NCBI GenBank assembly: GCA_001970855.1
Contig: LSSN01000816.1
Coordinates: 1,566-13,987 of the forward strand
Direction of reading: 5' to 3'
Length of the DNA stretch: 12,422 nt
Origin: Smittium culicis
Lineage: Eukaryota > Kickxellomycota > Harpellomycetes > Harpellales > Legeriomycetaceae
Position numbers and translations under genes: made by a program
Notes under the pieces: generated by a model
Seen by the model: the letters and a program-made list of their open reading frames with translations, nothing else
Told to the model about the DNA's origin: nothing
Database searches by the model: none
Shown here: in pieces, positions 8,552 to 12,422 of the stretch
Position numbering within the stretch: position 1 is the first letter of the stretch
How the letters are laid out: each line of letters begins with the position of its first letter

Positions 8552-9556
8552 ATGAAACCAAATAACAAATCATTTGGCTTTAAAAATGTCGAGCCTGCTA
8601 GAAATAGCACTGTATTCTTGCCACACATACCTGGCAAGAATTACAAAAATCTAAGCTCATTTGATGAAATCTCAATTTTTGGGTCTGAGCAATTAGATGA
8701 TGCCATCTTGAGTGATGAATTCACTTATGATTCAGATTTCACTGAAGAAATTGAAACTGCTCCGGAAGCAATAATTTCCACATCCGCTACCACCGCCGCC
8801 GAAACAGCCACTGTATCTGTCTCTACAGTTTCCGCATCTGCTGTTTCTGTCACTGCTGATTATTCCTCCGTTTCTTCAGGCTCCTCAGTGTCTGATAATG
8901 GCTCTTCAGGCTCCGCTTCATTAGGCTCCGATTCTTCAGCCTCTGCTTCTTCTGTCGCGGCTTCTTCTGTCTCAGATTCTTCGCCAGCCTCCGATCCTTC
9001 TCACTCCGTTCCTTCTGCATCCAATAAAAGGAAACGAGCTTCGGAGCTCATTCCAAGCGGAATTACTGTCCCTGGGCCTTCTTACTGCGCTACTAAAAAG
9101 AAGCCAGAAACAAGGCCTTTAAGTTCTAAACTGTCGGTAATTACTTACCCAGTTAAAACTTATAAAAAACCTACATTTCCAAAGCAGGTTTCCAGGTCAG
9201 TTTCAGGTCCATCTGTTGGGCCAATACATGCCCCGATTGCAAATATCTCGGCAGCCATTGCCTGTTCTTCATTTACTCCGGCTGAGTATGCGAAGAAAGT
9301 AAAAGCTTTAGAGCTTTTAACTGGAAAAAGGGATGTCTCAGTAAACCCTTTTTGTAAAATTGTGGTGACTGGAATCGATCCTAAACCATTTAGATTGATT
9401 AAAAAAGGATTGATTGATATGACAATCTTGGTATGTAAGGTAGTGAATATCCAATTTGTTGGAAAAACTACCGAGTTTACCATCTACAAGTCATACAAAG
9501 GCACATTTTTGTATAAGCTAGCAAGTAATCCGTTAATTACTGTTATTAGTAGTTAG
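8552..9556 (+). CDS. ORF1/gag-like protein of a non-LTR retrotransposon, intact, orphan
   Basis: A complete 334-codon frame runs from ATG to TAG, with base composition well above the flanks. Residues 1-70 are mixed, then acidic (DDAILSDEF, DFTEEIE). Residues 75-155 are low-complexity Ser/Ala/Val/Thr. A basic patch NKRKR (158-162) looks like a nuclear localisation signal, and a second basic run TKKK is at 181-184. Residues about 266-325 form a compact region: KIVVTGI, RLIKKGL, VNIQFVGKTTEFTIYKSYKG. Its beta-alpha-beta pattern with FVGK...EF.I...Y resembles the small domain of gag-like/ORF1 proteins of early-diverging fungal LINEs. The likely role is RNA binding and RNP formation, by inference. 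No CCHC knuckle is present. The only large LINE ORF nearby is on the opposite strand, so this gene lacks its expected ORF2. It is either a truncated element or a retained, possibly domesticated copy. No frameshifts are seen. Confidence 0.6.
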   Translation: MKPNNKSFGFKNVEPARNSTVFLPHIPGKNYKNLSSFDEISIFGSEQLDDAILSDEFTYDSDFTEEIETAPEAIISTSATTAAETATVSVSTVSASAVSVTADYSSVSSGSSVSDNGSSGSASLGSDSSASASSVAASSVSDSSPASDPSHSVPSASNKRKRASELIPSGITVPGPSYCATKKKPETRPLSSKLSVITYPVKTYKKPTFPKQVSRSVSGPSVGPIHAPIANISAAIACSSFTPAEYAKKVKALELLTGKRDVSVNPFCKIVVTGIDPKPFRLIKKGLIDMTILVCKVVNIQFVGKTTEFTIYKSYKGTFLYKLASNPLITVISS

Positions 9557-9589
9557 TATTTTTTTATGATTTTATATATTTTTTTATTA

Positions 9590-9595
9590 AATAAA
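9590..9595 (+). terminator. AATAAA polyadenylation signal candidate of the 8552-9556 gene
   Basis: AATAAA lies 34 bases after the stop codon of the plus-strand gene. In sequence this AT-rich the hexamer is common by chance, but its placement is right for a short 3' UTR. Confidence 0.35.
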
Positions 9596-9639
9596 ATTTG
9601 AAATTTGAAATTAACAATAATTTTTTTTTACATGAATAA

Positions 9640-9658
9640 TTTATTGATTTTATTTATT
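9640..9658 (-). terminator. cluster of three AATAAA signals before A9, LINE 3' end
   Basis: On the minus strand AATAAA occurs at 9653-9658, 9649-9654 and 9640-9645, followed about ten bases later by A9 at 9621-9629. This is the order expected of polyadenylation signals and a templated tail at the 3' end of a LINE copy. The AT-rich context weakens each hexamer on its own. Confidence 0.45.
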
Positions 9659-9731
9659 AAATAGGAATTATTAATTATAATTATTTAATATAAATAGAAA
9701 AAATGTATATAGTAAAAGTAATAAAAATGTA

Positions 9732-9932
9732 CTAATTATCAAACATGTTTTTGATCAAATAGAACCATTTAGTAAGTTCGCTGATTTTTTTAAATTTAAA
9801 TAAATCTATTGTGTTTTTTATTTTAAAGCATCCGCTTAGATGTGATGCCTTAAAATTTCTTTTACAAATTCGGCATGTTTTTTTATAGAATATTGTGCTC
9901 ATTCGCCATTTAATGGCCATTTGCGACAATTT
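9732..9932 (-). pseudogene. ORF2 block 5: C-terminal CCHC zinc knuckle
   Basis: The frame contains CRICKRNFKASHLSGC, a C-x2-C-x7-H-x3-C arrangement (about 9828-9875), the usual C-terminal knuckle of LINE ORF2 proteins, likely to bind nucleic acid. A basic tail follows to the TAA at 9732-9734. It has no own ATG in a sensible place and opens right after an in-frame TAA, so it is the frame-shifted end of ORF2 and not a separate gene. Confidence 0.75.
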
Positions 9933-9943
9933 TTATTCTTTAT

Positions 9944-10672
9944 TTAAAATGAAACGTCCGCTGCTGAGCTTCGATGCCTACTTTTTTTACTAATTAGGCC
10001 AACTGTGTCATTTTTTGATAATTTTTTAGATATCAGTTTAATTTTTCGGTTGTAAAAATAATTGTCCAAAAAGTCTTTTTTGTGAATGTTTGGCTTTAAA
10101 ATCTTGAATATATCACAACTATGAATTTTTTTAATTATTAGCGATTTGTTATTTGCTATAATTTTTTTTGATTCGATATTATTGATAAATTCTAAAAGCG
10201 GATTACATTGTGTGCACTTTGTTATATGTACGCCAAATTTTATTAACAGCGTTTCTAACCTATCAATTATAGATTCTATCCCAGTTAGGCTTCTAATAAG
10301 CCTCTTTAATGAGGTTCCTTTAAACTTTGAAGTACCTACAACCCAGGCCAATGAATCTTGTTGTACCTGCTCAAGTAGATCTAATTCAATTTCGCTGAGT
10401 GCTAGAGCCATTAATGGTGCAGCATATTCCCAAAGTGATCTAATATTCGATTTGAATAGTGCTAGCCTTGTTATTGGCGGCCAGTTATTGCCCTTGACTT
10501 GCATATACTTTAAAATATTATTTGATTTGGTAGTACAGTCTGTTACAAATGACAGCCAATCTATACCATCTTTAATGATTGGCAGGCCTAAGTACTTGTA
10601 TGTCATAGGCCTTGGAATCGGGTGTCCGTATATAGTTAGAGGCCATAATGCTGGCCCGGTAAAACCAGATTT
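9944..10672 (-). pseudogene. ORF2 block 4: RT thumb and post-RT region
   Basis: Protein likeness starts before the nominal ATG at 10606, with SGFTGPALWPLTIYGHPIPRP, and passes into TYKYLGLPIIKDGIDW, the conserved segment after motif C. It then shows LFKSNIRSLWEYAAPLMAL and LLEQVQQDSLAWVVG, features of the post-RT region in fungal LINEs. The rest is a Lys/Ile/Asn-rich region. It ends with RHRSSAADVSF and TAA at 9944-9946. The following knuckle block is in another frame. Confidence 0.8.
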
Positions 10673-10803
10673 TTAACATTTATTTCCATTTTGTTAGTAT
10701 TACACCAGTCTTCTACTATTTTTATAAGCCTATTAGCGTCAGTATAGTCTATTGGCATTAGCTGTATATCATCAGCAAATAGTAAAGCAGATGGAATCAT
10801 ATT
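10636..10803 (-). pseudogene. ORF2 block 3: RT motif C (FADD)
   Basis: A short frame carries PSALLFADDIQLM; FADD is encoded at 10768-10779 and supplies the other two catalytic Asp residues. It continues VEDWCNTNKMEINVK, as expected after motif C in LINE RTs. Its left boundary is a stop just before the methionine at 10798-10800. Protein likeness ends near 10672, after which the real sequence continues in the next frame and this one runs to TAA at 10636-10638. Confidence 0.8.
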
Positions 10804-11693
10804 TTAGACGACAATTTTATAATAAGGTCGTCTATGTATACGTTAAATAAAAACGGAGATAGTAGTGAGCCTTGAAATAGGCCCCTATCCCGTTTTATTG
10901 GCTCGGAAATCGCTCCATTAATACAAATAGTGGAGTAAAAATTCGAAAATTGCGAATAAATTACATTGGTTATTAGATCTGATTGAGATTTATATTTAAC
11001 CATTTTAAGTAAAATATCGATATCTACACGGTCATAGGCTTGTTTAAGATCAATAAAAATTCGATCTGGCCTATTATTTTCAGCAGATAAATAAAATAAA
11101 TCATGCGATATTATTGAGTGTGTCAGGGTAGAAAACCCTTTTCTAAATCCAGCCTGGTATTGGTGGAATTTTGAAATTACAGTGGAATTTAAATATTCCA
11201 AGAACATTGACTCAAAAATACGCCTAAGCATTGGAGTAAGGGCTATAGGCCTAAAATTGTCAATTGTGCTACTATCGCTTGACTTTGGAATAGGATAAAT
11301 ATGACTGGTGTTCCAGACATCTGGAGTTACACCATGCTTAAGCATATACTTAAATAATATGTGGAGATCACTAATAAAGCATTTTGATTTGCTTAAAGCC
11401 TTTAAAATATTTATGTGTAACGGATCAGGTCCTGCGGACTTTGACGACGGGTACTTATTAATAGTTTTAGTGATATTATAGTGAGAAAAATACTTATTTA
11501 GGCTAATATCATAAATAAAAATACTATTTGGTACATACTTATTGATCGGATTATTATTGGCTAAAATATTAACAGTGTATAATGACTTGCAAAAATTAAT
11601 AGTCATCATAAGCTGATACATTATCATCACGTGAATTAATAATCTTAAGCTGATTAGTAGATTTTTGACTTTTTTTATAGAGCATTGCTGCAA
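10797..11693 (-). pseudogene. ORF2 block 2: reverse transcriptase fingers and palm (motifs 0-B)
   Basis: The meaningful part begins near 11600; the nominal ATG at 11693 lies in out-of-frame sequence overlapping block 1. Motifs in order are KSAGPDPLHINILK, PIPKSSDSSTIDNFRPIAL, QAGFRKGFSTLTHSI, then motif A FIDLKQAYDRVD with the first catalytic Asp at codon 11049-11051, and motif B RGLFQGSLLSPFLFN. These are typical of LINE-type RT. The frame ends at TGA 10797-10799, immediately before the FADD motif, which lies in another frame. Confidence 0.85.
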
Positions 11694-12422
11694 TATGATA
11701 ATTATCAGAGTTATTAAGTTTAGTATAATATTTATTTGTACTACTATCTTTCGACTCGTGTGACTTTTTGACAGAGTAAGACTCTAATACTTCATCACAG
11801 ATAGTATAGATATAGTCTATAAAATTATTGTATATAATATTAAACTTAGATTTTTTAGCACTATAACTTAAAAAGGATAAATCATCAATATTAATTAATG
11901 ATTTGTTTATTAAAAAATGGTTGGAATCATATAAACTACATAGATATAACTTTACAGCTGGAATAAATAATGGTTGAAGATTAAATTTATTATTATCACC
12001 TGATTTATTTATAGTATAATAAATTTTTATATTTAAATCTAAAAGCATAAATTTATGATCGGATAGATCACTGCATAAAATAGAAAAATAATAATTGGCT
12101 ACCAAGGATTGATGGACAAAGGCGTGATCTGGCGTGGGCCCAAGCGGCTCAGGGAACAAATGGTTCATTGATTTTTTTGTAGCCATATCCCTTAAAAGAT
12201 TAAGGCGTGCAAGCGGTCCGATTTTTTTGGTACCATATCTGGCACCGAAGAATGTATTGATATCACCAATCAGAACGGATAATTCTGAATTTGGAATATG
12301 CTCAGCAATTTTCTCTGGCTTCATAGATGGCGGAAAATAAACAGCCATTATGTAATGGCCATTAATTTTGATACTTATAGTATACCTTGTAACGCATGCA
12401 GAAGAAATTTGTTTTCGGATAT
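11596..12422 (-). pseudogene. ORF2 block 1: C-terminal half of APE-type endonuclease and linker
   Basis: The frame is open from the right window edge; translation upstream of the ATG at 12348 continues without a stop (…YTISIKINGHYI), so that ATG is internal and the true start is outside. Visible endonuclease landmarks are VYFPPSM, GDIN (about 12256-12267; the Asp/Asn pair of the active site), PDHAFV (about 12126), and SDH (about 12055-12063; the catalytic His motif). The family's N-terminal metal-binding Glu motif is not in the window. The last 170 residues are a Lys/Asn/Ser-rich linker without a known domain. The block ends at TAA 11596-11598, where the frame must shift to reach the RT. Confidence 0.8.

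Larger units (their letters stand above)
9621..12422 (-). mobile_element. LINE (APE-endonuclease non-LTR retrotransposon), 3' part, 5' end outside the window
   Basis: Read on the minus strand from 12422 leftward, the element shows the C-terminal half of an APE-like endonuclease, a full set of RT motifs, a C-terminal CCHC knuckle, a short 3' UTR with three AATAAA hexamers, then A9 at 9621-9629, which is taken as the 3' end. The order is that of ORF2 of LINEs transposing by target-primed reverse transcription. The 5' part (start of the endonuclease, any ORF1) lies beyond the right edge. A target-site duplication cannot be tested because only one end is visible. The coding region is frame-broken, so this copy is probably not autonomous unless the breaks are sequencing errors. 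Confidence 0.8.
9732..12422 (-). pseudogene. LINE ORF2: endonuclease-reverse transcriptase, 5' partial, frameshifted
   Basis: The protein nicks target DNA and reverse transcribes the element RNA at the nick. The coding sequence is spread over five minus-strand blocks: 12422-11596, about 11600-10797, 10803-10636, 10672-9944 and 9932-9732. Together they cover the second half of the endonuclease, fingers and palm of RT including both catalytic motifs (IDLKQAYD and FADD), the thumb-like YKYLGLP region, and a CCHC knuckle. No domain is missing inside the visible part, so each break is a small indel and not a large deletion. The three breaks near 10800, 10670 and 9935 fall in runs of four or five A and each is repaired by one A. 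The one near 11600 needs one base fewer. The gene faces the intact ORF1-like gene tail to tail. It is probably a recent pseudogene, or a functional gene with homopolymer errors in the assembly. Confidence 0.8.

Noticed and set aside
9160..9483. Minus-strand 107-codon frame inside the ORF1-like gene
   Set aside because: It is a shadow of the intact 334-codon plus-strand gene.
10146..10676. Plus-strand 176-codon frame opposite ORF2 block 4
   Set aside because: It is the antisense of well-recognised RT thumb sequence; no protein family likeness.
10797..10803. Programmed ribosomal frameshift before the FADD motif
   Set aside because: Four separate breaks occur, LINE RT domains are not known to be split inside the palm by recoding, and no clear slippery site with a downstream structure is seen.
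12134..12340. Plus-strand 68-codon frame opposite the endonuclease
   Set aside because: It is the antisense of the GDIN-containing endonuclease segment.
8552..12422. One LINE rearranged by twin priming (5' inversion)
   Set aside because: Twin priming puts the inverted 5' piece upstream of the 3' piece. Here the ORF1-like gene lies beyond the poly(A) end of ORF2, so the geometry is wrong.

Overview
The window is a very AT-rich stretch of eukaryotic nuclear DNA, most likely from an early-diverging fungus. It holds a non-LTR retrotransposon (LINE) with an APE-type endonuclease, a reverse transcriptase and a C-terminal CCHC knuckle. Phrases such as GDIN, RGLFQGS, LLFADDI and YKYLGLPI fit LINEs of Mucoromycota or Zoopagomycota-like fungi. 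The assignment rests on remembered family features, not on a search, so taxon confidence is modest. There is no operon-like gene packing, and no rRNA, convincing tRNA or CRISPR array.

Layout, left to right. Positions 1-1330 are A/T-rich with an A16 run at the very edge and a family of GGCATTTTAAA repeats. Positions 1335-1964 are a GC-richer, protein-like island, read in three frames and interrupted by stops. It looks like a decayed gene with a cysteine-rich, possibly zinc-binding N-terminal part and an acidic C-terminal part. Positions 1965-5279 are a desert with a short telomere-like motif and several GGGGTA motifs. Positions 5280-5519 are a second protein-like island of about 80 codons without a good start. 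Positions 5520-7150 are again AT-rich, with a dispersed TTTATAGG repeat. Positions 7157-7306 are an unusual GC-rich island with two perfect hairpins followed by T10, a candidate structured RNA. Positions 7380-7504 are a small island of moderate GC. Positions 7511-8551 are featureless AT-rich DNA.

The gene-bearing part is 8552-12422. An intact 334-codon plus-strand gene (8552-9556) encodes a Ser/Ala-rich protein with a basic patch and a small C-terminal domain resembling the gag-like/ORF1 portion of fungal LINEs. It meets, tail to tail, a minus-strand LINE ORF2 (9732 to beyond 12422) that keeps endonuclease, RT and zinc-knuckle motifs but is broken by four apparent one-base frameshifts. Three of these can each be repaired by one A in an A run, so they are either decay or homopolymer sequencing error. 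The ORF1-like gene and ORF2 are on opposite strands and so do not form one ordinary LINE. The former is a separate, orphan element remnant or possibly a retained host gene.
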